DNA of 64,000 nucleotides from JALYZC01 sp963725645 (GTDB lineage: Bacteria; Actinomycetota; Thermoleophilia; Solirubrobacterales; Solirubrobacteraceae): NCBI GenBank assembly GCA_963725645.1, contig CAVRZD010000002.1, positions 806,001 through 870,000 on the forward strand, in the 5' to 3' direction. The translations under genes and the position numbers were made by a program. This document shows, piece by piece, positions 1 through 7,212 of this stretch. How positions within the stretch are numbered: the first letter of the stretch is position 1; each line of letters begins with the position of its first letter. The notes below the pieces were generated by a model. It saw only the letters and a list, made by a program, of their open reading frames with translations. It did no database searches and was not told where the DNA came from.

Positions 1-270
1 GGTCTTGACCTTGGCCTCGGCGATCGCCCGCACCCGGCGGGTGTTGGCGACCACGACGCGGGCGACGTGCGGCTCGATGATCCGCGCGATCGCGTTCGCC
101 GGCCCGGTCGCCTCAAGCGCCACCTGGTCGTCCGGCGCCAGGCTCCGCGCGAACAGCTCGAGCTCCTCCACGCTCGTCCTAACCCTCCCCGCCGAGCGAA
201 CCTCACCGCCTTGCTCCTTGATCGCGACCTCGCAAAAGTCGCGGTGAACATCCAGCGCTATCGAGCGCAT
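1..270 (-). CDS. IS110-family transposase, N-terminal part (cut by window edge)
   Basis: The reverse strand from ATG at 270 stays open to base 1 and gives 90 residues starting MRSIALDVHRDFCEVAI. This is the RuvC-like DEDD domain of IS110-family recombinases: the first Asp lies in ALDVH and the Glu in ALEATG, followed by VVVANTRRVRAIAEAKVKT. A strong AAGGAGG lies 5 nt before the ATG. The enzyme moves the insertion sequence by a recombinase-like reaction guided by an element-encoded RNA (known for the family). The C-terminal Ser domain is outside the window, so intactness cannot be judged. Confidence 0.9.
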   Translation of the reverse strand, partial: MRSIALDVHRDFCEVAIKEQGGEVRSAGRVRTSVEELELFARSLAPDDQVALEATGPANAIARIIEPHVARVVVANTRRVRAIAEAKVKT

Positions 271-500
271 CTAGCCTCCTTCCAGATGGTTGACCGTGGG
301 AGACGCGGCGGGCAAACGACACCGACGGATCCGTGCTCGCAGCACAACCGGACGAGTCGCAGGGGCGGCCAATGAGTAGGTCGGGCTCACAGCCCATCCC
401 GTAATGCGCGGCCTGCCCGTCTACGTTCTCCCGAGCGCCCCTTGTTCCGGTAACGACGACGCTAACGCGTGGCCGGACATCCGGCTGGGACCTCAGCTGC
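271..500 (-). ncRNA. Candidate bridge-RNA region upstream of the IS110 transposase
   Basis: No convincing ORF occupies 271-809. In the IS110 subgroup the non-coding end upstream of the recombinase gene encodes the bridge RNA that selects target and donor, so this is where it would lie. A short hairpin (GGGCT/AGCCC, 383-395) is visible. The limits of the element and the RNA fold cannot be fixed by eye, so this is positional inference only. Confidence 0.25.
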
Positions 501-573
501 AGTTTCATGCCAGGAGTAGGCGATGTCGCAGGCGGGCCACGGGCCGGCACCCTGGGCTGAGGCCGGGCCGCTT

Positions 574-592
574 GGGACACATTGGGACACAT
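574..592 (+). repeat. Tandem GGGACACAT pair, candidate integrase arm-type sites
   Basis: Two exact copies of GGGACACAT lie at 574-582 and 584-592, one helical turn apart. A related pair occurs at 782-802 on the other side of a tRNA-like 3' end. Paired direct repeats flanking a core are typical of integrase arm-binding sites. Confidence 0.45.
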
Positions 593-700
593 GGCGCCCG
601 CCCTGGGCGGTTCTGAGAGGCCCTGAGCCGCTTTGCCGGTCTGCGGCTTTCAGTTGCGTGTGCAGGGAAAGGTCGCGGTTTGCAGGGAGGTTGCGAGTAG

Positions 701-745
701 GGCACCACCGTTTCGAATCCCGGTAGCGGTACTCCACGGAGCCCC
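701..745 (+). other. tRNA/tmRNA-like 3' end fragment, probable attachment-site core
   Basis: The segment contains TTTCGAATCCCGGT followed by GGTACTCCAC, resembling the T arm and acceptor end of a tRNA or tmRNA. The T stem is imperfect and no 5' half is present upstream, so it is not a functional RNA gene. It sits beside an integrase remnant and between two pairs of direct repeats, which fits the scar of an element that integrated at an RNA gene 3' end. Which RNA it came from is unclear. Confidence 0.4.
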
Positions 746-760
746 GATGTTCTCGGGGCT
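740..760 (+). terminator. Stem-loop after the tRNA-like fragment
   Basis: AGCCCCGA (740-747) pairs perfectly with TCGGGGCT (753-760) around a 5-nt loop. Only a short T run follows (TTG), so it is a weak candidate intrinsic terminator that may have travelled with the RNA 3' end. Confidence 0.45.
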
Positions 761-781
761 TTGCGTTCTCAGAAGCCGGTG

Positions 782-802
782 GGGATACATGCGGGGATAC
801 AT
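782..802 (+). repeat. Tandem GGGATACAT pair, candidate integrase arm-type sites
   Basis: GGGATACAT occurs at 782-790 and 794-802 with 12-bp spacing, directly downstream of the integrase remnant stop. It differs from the pair at 574-592 by one transition, suggesting one binding protein for both sets. Confidence 0.45.
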
Positions 803-809
803 CGGCCTC

Positions 810-1115
810 TCAGCTCGCCCGCGCGGCGTCGATGTAGGACTGAAGCGTTTCGGCGGTCGCGGCCGCAGCACGGTCGGTCTCGTGCGTGTAGCGCTCCAGC
901 GTGAGCGCGACGCTGGCGTGACCGACGCGGCGCATGACCTCGGCGGGGTCGACGCCGGCGGCGACCATCATCGACGTGTAGGTGTGCCTGGCCTCGTGCA
1001 ACGTGAACGCCTCAAGCCCCGCGTCTTTCCACGCCGACCGGGCGGCCGAGCGGAGTGTGGACGGGATGAACGGCAGCTCCGCGTTGCGGCCGAACACGAG
1101 ATCCCGCGGGTTGCC
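810..1115 (-). pseudogene. Tyrosine recombinase (phage-type integrase), C-terminal remnant
   Basis: The minus-strand frame ending at 810 encodes the catalytic C-terminus of a tyrosine recombinase: LVFGRNAELPFIPSTLR, then LHEARHTYTSMM with the HxxR box, VGHAS with the second His, and LERYTHETDRA with the nucleophilic Tyr. Upstream of about 1115 the frame stays open to 1253 but no longer resembles the family, and the N-terminal core- and arm-binding domains are missing. It is therefore a truncated integrase gene left beside its attachment region. Confidence 0.8.
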
Positions 1116-1311
1116 GCGGCCCGGGGCGCCCGGATCTGAACCCGGCGAGTGATGCCTCCAGCGCCGTCCCCGCCGTCCCCGCCCGCCTTCCACTCTTGAT
1201 GCGATGCGAGCGTCTCGTTTGGCCCCGAGGAGACGTTCGCTTCGGACTGCCATGTAGGAGGGGCGAGGGGCCGCTGAACGCGGCCCCCCCGAGGTTCGCC
1301 GGGAACGCCGG

Positions 1312-1749
1312 CTACGCTGCTGTCTGCTCCATCGCGCCGATCTGCTCGAGGATCGTCATGAGGTCGAAGTAGTGATGGGTCGCCTTGATCTTGGCGTCCT
1401 CGACCTCGATGACCTGGCACGCCTTGACCGCTCCATGCCGGTTCGATGGCGGTAGCTCCTGACCATCCGGCGTCCGCATCGGACCGCTCTGCGTGCCCTC
1501 CCAGGTGAGCTCGATCGTGACAGTGTTTCCGTCCGCGTACGCGGCGTGAATCGTGCCGCGGCCGTCGGGAAACGCTTCCTTCCAGCCGCGTGCCGCATCG
1601 ACCTGAGCATCCACCCCCTCAAGGCGCCGCTGCGTGGAGAACTCCTCCTCGTAGGAGTCGTCTGCCAGAAGCGCCCGAAGGCGGTCGAGGTCGCCGGCGT
1701 TGAAGCACTCGATGCTCTCGCGAGCCACGTCCACTGCGCTTTGGGCCAT
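1312..1749 (-). CDS. SnoaL-like (NTF2-fold) ester cyclase-type protein
   Basis: The protein is 145 aa and begins MAQSAVDVARESIECFNAGD. The N-terminal helix, the central VTIELTWEGTQSG strand and the late VIEVEDAKIKATHHYFDLM segment are characteristic of SnoaL-like proteins, a cone-shaped alpha+beta fold of about 130 aa. Members act as polyketide cyclases, small hydrolases or binding proteins, so the substrate is unknown. AAGGAGG lies 6 nt before the ATG. It stands alone between mobile remnants. Four further SnoaL-like domains occur in this window. Confidence 0.85.
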   Translation of the reverse strand: MAQSAVDVARESIECFNAGDLDRLRALLADDSYEEEFSTQRRLEGVDAQVDAARGWKEAFPDGRGTIHAAYADGNTVTIELTWEGTQSGPMRTPDGQELPPSNRHGAVKACQVIEVEDAKIKATHHYFDLMTILEQIGAMEQTAA

Positions 1750-1903
1750 GAAGGCCTCCTTCCGGTGGGTCCGGCGCTGTCCCGCAGGGCGAGCCTACGC
1801 CCGCGCCGGCCAGTGAGTCAACAGCGCGCAGCCATGGCTCCAGCCGCCGGAGCCGGAACGGCAACCGTGGGCAGCTAGAGGGCGACGTAAGCCACCGAGA
1901 ATG

Positions 1904-1947
<44 letters not shown>

Positions 1948-1981
1948 CGAACCCGCGGCGAATCCGCTGTGAGCAGAACAC

Positions 1982-2039
1982 GGGCCTCCTTTGAACTCGC
2001 TCCTCGGTGACAGCCGGAGCGTGTCACCAAAGGAGGCCC
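1982..2039 (+). repeat. Nested inverted repeat
   Basis: GGGCCTCCTTTG (1982-1993) and CAAAGGAGGCCC (2028-2039) form a perfect 12-bp inverted repeat. Inside it, GGTGACA (2006-2012) pairs with TGTCACC (2022-2028). It could be an insertion-sequence end or a structured leader; the right arm also supplies an AAGGAGG in front of the ATG at 2046. The rest of 1948-2273 shows nothing else convincing. Confidence 0.5.
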
Positions 2040-2045
2040 TCCTTC

Positions 2046-2198
2046 ATGGCAGTCCAGAGCGAGCGTCGCGTGTGGCGCGGTGAGCGCGCCTTGGCGTGGG
2101 CGCGGGCCGCTACTCCGGCAAGCCGGGATGGCGCGCCCCACATGGTGCCACGTGACGTACGGATACTCCTTGGCCACGACCCATGGGAACCGCAGTAG
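2046..2198 (+). CDS. Possible small truncated ORF after the inverted repeat
   Basis: A 50-codon frame starts with ATG 8 nt after AAGGAGG and ends HDPWEPQ. I do not recognise it. The ribosome site is good but the sequence looks like the start of a gene that has been truncated in this mobile-element zone. Low confidence. Confidence 0.2.
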   Translation: MAVQSERRVWRGERALAWARAATPASRDGAPHMVPRDVRILLGHDPWEPQ

Positions 2199-2273
2199 TT
2201 GCCCGAAGGGAGATTGGGTGATCCTCCCGATGCTCTCACCTGCTGCCGGCGAAATCCTGCGGAACGGGGATTT

Positions 2274-3242
2274 ATGGCAGCGTTCAGGGAAACGGTCGGT
2301 GACGTGTCCTCGGCGGGCGCAAGCGCCGTCCCGAGCGCCACGGACCGGCTCGACATCCACACGGTCGACGCGGCGGTCGAGGCCGCGATAAGAGTCGGCG
2401 ATTCCGGGCCGCTGCGCGTGCTCGGTTACGGCGAGATCACGCTCGTGCTTGGCTGGCCCACCGAACGGCCGGTGCTGGCCCTCAAGCGCCTTCCTCCGTT
2501 CAGGGACGCGGAACAGTTGGAGCGCTATCGCGCGCTGCTCCAGCGCTACCTCGAGGAGCTGGATCAGCGCGGCGTCCCGCTCGTGCCGACAGACCTCTGC
2601 GCGACCGAAGGCCGACGGCCACATGGCTATCTCGTCCAGTCGCTCGTGCCGCGCGAAGCGCTGCTCGACCGCGTGCTGCGCGCCGCCGAGCGGGGCCGTG
2701 GCGCGGCGCTGTTCGAGGCGCTCGCCGCGCGAGTCGCAGACAGCGTCGATCGGCGCGTGGGACTAGACGCCCAGGTTGCCAATTGGGCCGTCAGCGGGGA
2801 CGCGCTCGCCTGCCTCGATCTCTCCACGCCGCTGATGCGCTCGGACGAGGGCCGCGACCTGCTCGACCTCTCGCTGTTTCTCTCTATCTACCCCTGGGCG
2901 CTGCGACCGCCGCTTCGGCGGATCGCCCACGACGTGATGGGCCAGTTCCATGATCCGCGGGGGGTACTGGTCGACGTGGCGTCGAACCTGGTCAAGGAGC
3001 GCCTTGACCACTGGCTTCCCGCGCTACTCGAGGCGGCGAACGAGCGCGTCTCGCCGGCGATCACCGAGGAGGAGGTGCGTCGGTACTTCGCGCGCGACAA
3101 GCGCCTCTGGCTGCTCATGCAGGCGCTGCGGCGGGCGGACCGCGCCTGGCAGCGCCGTGTGCGCCGCCGCCCCTACCCGTTTCTCCTGCCGCCCCCCTAT
3201 CGCTACGGCCCCCCCGAGCTACCGGAAGGTGATTCCCCATGA
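2274..3242 (+). CDS. Kinase-fold-like conserved protein (DUF6206-type)
   Basis: The protein is 322 aa. The ATG at 2274 (MAAFRETVGDV) is preferred over an upstream alternative because the earlier codons look non-coding. The order of conserved points resembles an aminoglycoside-phosphotransferase-type fold: an early Lys in LALKRLPPF, an Asn in VANWAV, and an Asp in ACLDLSTP, with a basic Pro-rich tail. The DUF6206 assignment is from memory of similar actinobacterial proteins and is moderate. Its stop overlaps the start of the PLP enzyme gene (ATGA), so the two are translationally coupled and probably act on one substrate. No function is proven. Confidence 0.7.
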   Translation: MAAFRETVGDVSSAGASAVPSATDRLDIHTVDAAVEAAIRVGDSGPLRVLGYGEITLVLGWPTERPVLALKRLPPFRDAEQLERYRALLQRYLEELDQRGVPLVPTDLCATEGRRPHGYLVQSLVPREALLDRVLRAAERGRGAALFEALAARVADSVDRRVGLDAQVANWAVSGDALACLDLSTPLMRSDEGRDLLDLSLFLSIYPWALRPPLRRIAHDVMGQFHDPRGVLVDVASNLVKERLDHWLPALLEAANERVSPAITEEEVRRYFARDKRLWLLMQALRRADRAWQRRVRRRPYPFLLPPPYRYGPPELPEGDSP

Positions 3243-4486
3243 CCGTGACGCAAACCCTGCCGGCCTCGAACGCCGAGGCCTTCGAGCTGGTCGCGCGGTA
3301 CCTCTCGCCGCACAAGGCGGCTGCCTACCAGGCGGTGGGTATGGACATCGTGCAGGGTCGCCGCGACGGCGTCCGCGTCTGGGACCTGGAGGGCCGCGAT
3401 TACCTCAACTGCCGCAGCTCGGGCGGCGTGTTCAACTTCGGCCACCATCCGGCGTTCGCGGTCGAAGCGCTCACCGTCGCGTTGCGGGAGCACGACATGG
3501 GCGACTGGCTGCTGCCCTCAGCGCGCCGGGCCGAGGGCGCCGCGGCACTGGCGCGACTCCTTCCCGAGCCCCTGCGCTACACGTTCTTCACGGCTTCGGG
3601 CGCCGAAGCCGTGGAGGTGGCGTGCAAGCTGGCTCGCTCGGTCACCGGCCGGCCCGGACTCGTCTGCGCAGAGCACGGTTACCACGGACACGTCGGGTTC
3701 TCGCTCGCGATGGACGACCCTCCGCTGTCCGACCGCTACCGCCCGCTCACGCCCGGCATCACGCGCGTGCCGTTCGGCGACATCGAGGCCCTCGACCGCA
3801 TGATCGGGGACGACACAGCGGCCGTGATCATGGAGACCATTCCCGCCACCGCCGGCTACCTCGTGCCCGAGGCCGACTGGTTCCCCACCATGCGCATGCT
3901 CTGCGACCAGCGTGGCGCACTGCTCATGCTCGACGAGGTCCAGGCCGGCCTTGGCCGGACCGGCCGCCTATGGGCGTTCGAGCACTTCGGGGTCGTACCG
4001 GACGTACTCATCACCGGCAAGGGGACGAGCGCCGGCGTCTACCCGATTGCCGCCTGCTGCTTCGGGGACCGCCTGGAGGCACACTTCGCCGAGGATCCCT
4101 TCTTCCACCCCTCGAGCTACGCGGGGTCGGAGCTCGGCGCCCGCGTGATCGAGGCGGTGGTTGAGCGCTACGAGGACCCGACCCTGCTCGAGCACGTGGA
4201 GGTGGTGGGGGCGCGTCTGCGCTCAGGCCTCGACGCGCTCGTCGCCGAGCACCCCGACCGCCTCGTCGCGGTGCGTGGTCTCGGGCTCATGCTCGCGCTC
4301 GAGACCTGCTCCGACGGGCTCGGCTTCGAGCTCACGAAGCAGTGCTTCCGGCACGGGCTGCTCGCGATCTTCGCGTTCAACCGGCAGTCGACACTCCAGA
4401 TCATGCCGCCGCTCGTGATCTCCGCCGACGAGGTGGACGAGGCGCTCGAGCGCCTACGCGCAGCGGTGGCCGAGATGGCTGTGTGA
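3239..4486 (+). CDS. Class III PLP-dependent aminotransferase / phospho-lyase-type enzyme
   Basis: The protein is 415 aa, normal for fold type I class III enzymes. GTFFTASG-like FFTASGAEAVEVACKLAR binds the cofactor phosphate, LMLDEVQAGLGRTGRLWAFE carries the PLP-contacting Asp (about D232), and VLITGKGTSAGVYPI carries the Schiff-base Lys (about K261). The family includes omega-transaminases, diaminobutyrate transaminases and amino-phosphate lyases. The coupled kinase-like gene just upstream makes an amino-alcohol kinase/phospho-lyase pair possible, but this is inference. Expected to be cytosolic. Confidence 0.88.
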   Translation: MTVTQTLPASNAEAFELVARYLSPHKAAAYQAVGMDIVQGRRDGVRVWDLEGRDYLNCRSSGGVFNFGHHPAFAVEALTVALREHDMGDWLLPSARRAEGAAALARLLPEPLRYTFFTASGAEAVEVACKLARSVTGRPGLVCAEHGYHGHVGFSLAMDDPPLSDRYRPLTPGITRVPFGDIEALDRMIGDDTAAVIMETIPATAGYLVPEADWFPTMRMLCDQRGALLMLDEVQAGLGRTGRLWAFEHFGVVPDVLITGKGTSAGVYPIAACCFGDRLEAHFAEDPFFHPSSYAGSELGARVIEAVVERYEDPTLLEHVEVVGARLRSGLDALVAEHPDRLVAVRGLGLMLALETCSDGLGFELTKQCFRHGLLAIFAFNRQSTLQIMPPLVISADEVDEALERLRAAVAEMAV

Positions 4487-4639
4487 GGGGGCCCTCCGCT
4501 CACCTGATTGGCGATTCCCGGGCTCCAGGCGTTCCTCCGGCGTCATTGGTCGTGCGCGTGGATCCGCCTCGAGCCTTCTAAGCGCCTCCTCGACGCTCTG
4601 CGGCCGGCGCTCAGCGGGGGGCTTGCCGTCGGTGGCCAT
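4454..4639 (-). CDS. Possible small protein of unknown function
   Basis: This 61-codon frame runs MATDGKPPAERRPQSVEEAL and is rich in Arg, Pro and Glu. Its 3' end overlaps the end of the convergent PLP enzyme gene by about 33 bp. The first half looks like a real helical small protein (SVEEALRRLEADP), the rest less so. Not recognised; low confidence. Confidence 0.3.
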   Translation of the reverse strand: MATDGKPPAERRPQSVEEALRRLEADPRARPMTPEERLEPGNRQSGERRAPSHSHLGHRCA

Positions 4640-4643
4640 GGGT

Positions 4644-5026
4644 TCAACGGTAGCTGGACCAACGCGTAGGTCCGGGGCCCCGGTGTCGCTTCCAGGGAGC
4701 GCGCTCGAGATAAGAAGCGAAGCGCACGACCTTCCCCTCTCGCACGGTCACCGCCTGAAAGAGCGTGATCTCCGCGCTCGCGCCGCTGACTCTCCCGCGG
4801 CCGCTCACCCTGGAAACGACGACGAGCCGATTCTCGGCCTCGACGAACGCCTCGGCTTCCCAGCTGGTCTGATCGAACAGGTCGTCGATCTGCGCGAACC
4901 AGCGCCTCACACCATCGTGGCCGTGGCGATCCTCGGCGTCGGGGAGAAACTCGGGGGACGCTCACCCACTCGACCTCCGGGTCGAGGAAGGGCAGCAGGC
5001 CCTCGACCCACGTTCTCCTCCGACAT
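4644..5026 (-). pseudogene. SnoaL-like protein gene with two frameshifts
   Basis: Three minus-strand frames join into one SnoaL-like protein. The first begins MSEENV at 5026. The second reads VEGLLPFLDPEVEWVSV. The third reads PEFLPDAEDRHGHDGVRRWF and continues as FAQIDDLFDQTSWEAEAF to the stop at 4644. The first shift lies near 5010; the second is an extra C in a C5 run near 4958. The SEENV start and the closing VREGKVVRFASYLERA are typical of the family. It is a pseudogene or two sequencing indels. Confidence 0.7.
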
Positions 5027-5238
5027 CGCCCGCCAGTACCCCCTCACTCCGGATACCGCGCGACGAGTTGGAAGGAATCGAAGCCGGTCGGCGTCCAAGG
5101 ACCAGGCGCGTCGCTAGGTCCGAATCGAGGCCGAACGCGCCACTTCGCCTCCAAAAGCCCGCAATTTCGACCGCTGGGGTTGCAATGGGGGCCGCCCAGG
5201 CGCGAGACTGGACGAGAGCGAGAGCAGGGGGTTGGAAC

Positions 5239-5466
5239 ATGCGACTTGTGAGTACGCGGACTCTGCGCCGCGAGATCGACGAGGCGGTGCTCGCCGGACG
5301 GAGCATCGGGCAGATCGAGACGGAGGTCATCGCGCCGTGCGCGCTGGACGACGAGGCGCGCGCCGCCCTGTGGCTGTACGCCGACGGGCGCCTGTCCCGG
5401 GCCGCCGCCGGGAGCCTGCCGGTGATCGCCGAGACCGGCCTGGCCGGGCCCGCCGCTCCGATCTGA
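5239..5466 (+). CDS. Small conserved-looking protein, unknown
   Basis: The product is 75 aa, MRLVSTRTLRREIDEAVLAG, with two predicted helices and the phrase ALDDEARAALWLYADG. AGGGGG lies about 9 nt upstream of the ATG. Similar short proteins with an ARAALWLYA core are, to my knowledge, common in Solirubrobacterales, without known function. It precedes a run of small membrane-associated genes on the same strand. Confidence 0.6.
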   Translation: MRLVSTRTLRREIDEAVLAGRSIGQIETEVIAPCALDDEARAALWLYADGRLSRAAAGSLPVIAETGLAGPAAPI

Positions 5467-5564
5467 GCGGCCGCTACGAGCATTCGTTTCAAACGCGCCG
5501 CGTTTGGACGCGGACAGGCTGGGTAGAGCACGTCCTTCTGCTTCGACAGGGGAGATCAGAACCT

Positions 5565-6011
5565 ATGCCCGTCACGCCAGTGCGTTCGCAATCCATCCGT
5601 GCCATCCAGGACGAGGCCTTCGCGGTTCCCGTCGGCCGACGCCGCCCGCCCGCGCGGGCGCGCTCGACGGTTCGGCGCGGCGGCCTCGTGCCGCTGCATC
5701 TCGCGGCCGAGGTCCTGTTCGGCATCGCCCTGGCGGTTCTGCCGGCCGTCACGGGCCTCGCCCTTGGCCTGTCGGTGCTCGCGGCCATCATGGGCTCGCT
5801 GATCGCGGTCACCGCGGTGTCGGCGCCCGCCGCGAGTCTGCCCCTGCGCGGCAGCGGGCTGCACGACCGCATGGGGATCGACGCGCTGCTCGTCGGCCTC
5901 GCCGCCATGCTGTGGGTGGTCGGCGAGGAGGGCGGGGACCTGCTGGCGGCGGCGGCCGCCGCCCACGGCGCGCTGACGGTGCTGCCGGGTCGGGTTCGCG
6001 CCCGGCGCTGA
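5565..6011 (+). CDS. Small multi-pass membrane protein, unknown
   Basis: The protein is 148 aa. An Arg-rich N-terminal 45 residues precede about three to four hydrophobic segments: LHLAAEVLFGIALAVLPAV, LGLSVLAAIMGSLIAVTAV and MGIDALLVGLAAMLWVV, then a basic end. AGGGGAG stands about 12 nt before the ATG. No enzyme motif is visible. Function unknown. Confidence 0.65.
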   Translation: MPVTPVRSQSIRAIQDEAFAVPVGRRRPPARARSTVRRGGLVPLHLAAEVLFGIALAVLPAVTGLALGLSVLAAIMGSLIAVTAVSAPAASLPLRGSGLHDRMGIDALLVGLAAMLWVVGEEGGDLLAAAAAAHGALTVLPGRVRARR

Positions 6012-6077
6012 GCGCCGGGATTGCGCGTCGGCTCGCGTGCGCGTCCGGGTAACCTGAAGCCGAGGGTCGAGAACGGC

Positions 6078-6521
6078 ATGTCGCGCTCGCTCCGCATTCG
6101 TCTCGACGCCCGCATCCGGCGGGCGGCCCTCGACGCGCAGCTCGTCGAGGGCAGGAACCCATGCACGAGCCCGGAGCTCGAGCTTCGCGCCGCGCAGCTG
6201 ACCGCGCAGTCGGCGCGCCGGCGGCTGTCCGCCGCGTTCCGCGACGCGGTCCGCGATGCCGAATGGCCGAAGCGCCGCCGCGGGCTCTCGCCGAGGGTGC
6301 CGGTCAACCGGCGCGCGGTGCTCGCCTGCCGCGCGCAGCTCGAGGAGCTCGCCGACCGCCTGGTCGCGGTCGAGCACCCGCGGCCGCGGGGCGTCGCGAT
6401 CGCCCATTGGCTGCTGGTCGACGGCGCCGGTCCGCTGTACGCGCGCGCCCGGCCCGAGCAGCTCGACAACGTCATCCATACGGCGCAGCGCGCGCTCGGC
6501 AGCGGCCACTCGCTCTCCTAG
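6078..6521 (+). CDS. Hypothetical helical protein
   Basis: The protein is 147 aa, MSRSLRIRLDARIRRAALDA, strongly basic and Ala-rich with predicted amphipathic helices and no membrane segment. The ATG at 6078 is chosen because upstream codons look non-coding. The segment AQLEELADRLVAVEHPRPRG and the closing DNVIHTAQRALGSG look conserved, but I do not recognise a family. Confidence 0.6.
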   Translation: MSRSLRIRLDARIRRAALDAQLVEGRNPCTSPELELRAAQLTAQSARRRLSAAFRDAVRDAEWPKRRRGLSPRVPVNRRAVLACRAQLEELADRLVAVEHPRPRGVAIAHWLLVDGAGPLYARARPEQLDNVIHTAQRALGSGHSLS

Positions 6522-6552
6522 CTCGCTCGCGGTAGTGTCGGCGCACCGGCCG

Positions 6553-6927
6553 ATGCCGACGCCGCCGCCCCCGCCCGCGCCGGCCGCGCCACCGGCGCCT
6601 CCCGCCGCCGCGCGGCCCAAGCCGCCGCTCGGCCTCGGGCTGGCCCTGGTCCCGATCGGGACGACGCTCGCGTACGTCGGCCTGCTGTACCTCGTCGACG
6701 CGCTCGGCCGCGTCTCGGAGGAGTTCTTCAACGTGACGTTCGTCCTCGCCCCGCTGCTCGCGGGCGCCGCCACGCTGGTGATCTGCCTGCGACGGGACCA
6801 GCCGCGCGTGCTGCTCGTGCTGCTGCCGATCGCGACCGCCGGCCTCGCCTACCTCGGCATGACGGTGGCGATCGTCGCCCTCTTCATCATCTACGGCACG
6901 GGCGGGGCCGTGAACACGATCGCCTGA
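6553..6927 (+). CDS. Pro-rich N-terminus membrane protein, unknown
   Basis: The protein is 124 aa. It starts with about 25 residues of Pro/Ala repeats, followed by three hydrophobic segments: LGLALVPIGTTLAYVGLLYL, FVLAPLLAGAATLVICL and the long VLLVLLPIATAGLAYLGMT stretch into VALFIIYG. The layout matches small actinobacterial membrane proteins with a cytosolic Pro-rich tail. A TAGTGT hexamer lies 14 nt upstream of the ATG. Function unknown. Confidence 0.65.
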   Translation: MPTPPPPPAPAAPPAPPAAARPKPPLGLGLALVPIGTTLAYVGLLYLVDALGRVSEEFFNVTFVLAPLLAGAATLVICLRRDQPRVLLVLLPIATAGLAYLGMTVAIVALFIIYGTGGAVNTIA

Positions 6928-6955
6928 GAGACGGGGATCCGTCCGCGGGCGCGGC

Positions 6956-6961
6956 TAGCGT
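6956..6961 (+). promoter_or_regulatory. -10-like TAGCGT, leaderless promoter
   Basis: TAGCGT ends 6 nt before the ATG at 6968, leaving no room for a ribosome site. Confidence 0.5.
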
Positions 6962-6967
6962 GCGCGC

Positions 6968-7207
6968 ATGGCCTCGGCCCTCTGGCTGATGGGCTTTGCA
7001 ATCGGGATCGCCTTCGGTGTCGCGTGCCTCTGGGTCCTCATCGACGTGGCGCGCTCGCTGCGCGCCGCCTGGGGCTTCGTGGCCGACCAGCACGCCAAGG
7101 CGCGGCCGCCGCAGCCGGGGCCCGTAGCGCCGCTGCCGGTCCGCACGCGGGCGGCCCGGCGCCCCGCATCGGCCCGGCGCGCCGAGCGGCGCCGGCTGGC
7201 GGCCTGA
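6968..7207 (+). CDS. Small single-span membrane protein
   Basis: The protein is 79 aa: one N-terminal transmembrane segment (LWLMGFAIGIAFGVACLWVL) followed by a basic, Arg/Ala/Pro-rich tail. The start is supported by a -10-like hexamer 6 nt upstream. No known family is recognised. It converges with the HNH-type gene, whose stop is 6 nt away. Confidence 0.6.
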   Translation: MASALWLMGFAIGIAFGVACLWVLIDVARSLRAAWGFVADQHAKARPPQPGPVAPLPVRTRAARRPASARRAERRRLAA

Positions 7208-7212
7208 CCTGA

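Noticed and set aside
574..802. Short direct repeats considered as a CRISPR array
   Set aside because: Only two pairs of 9 bp with 1-3 bp between copies, no spacers and no cas genes.
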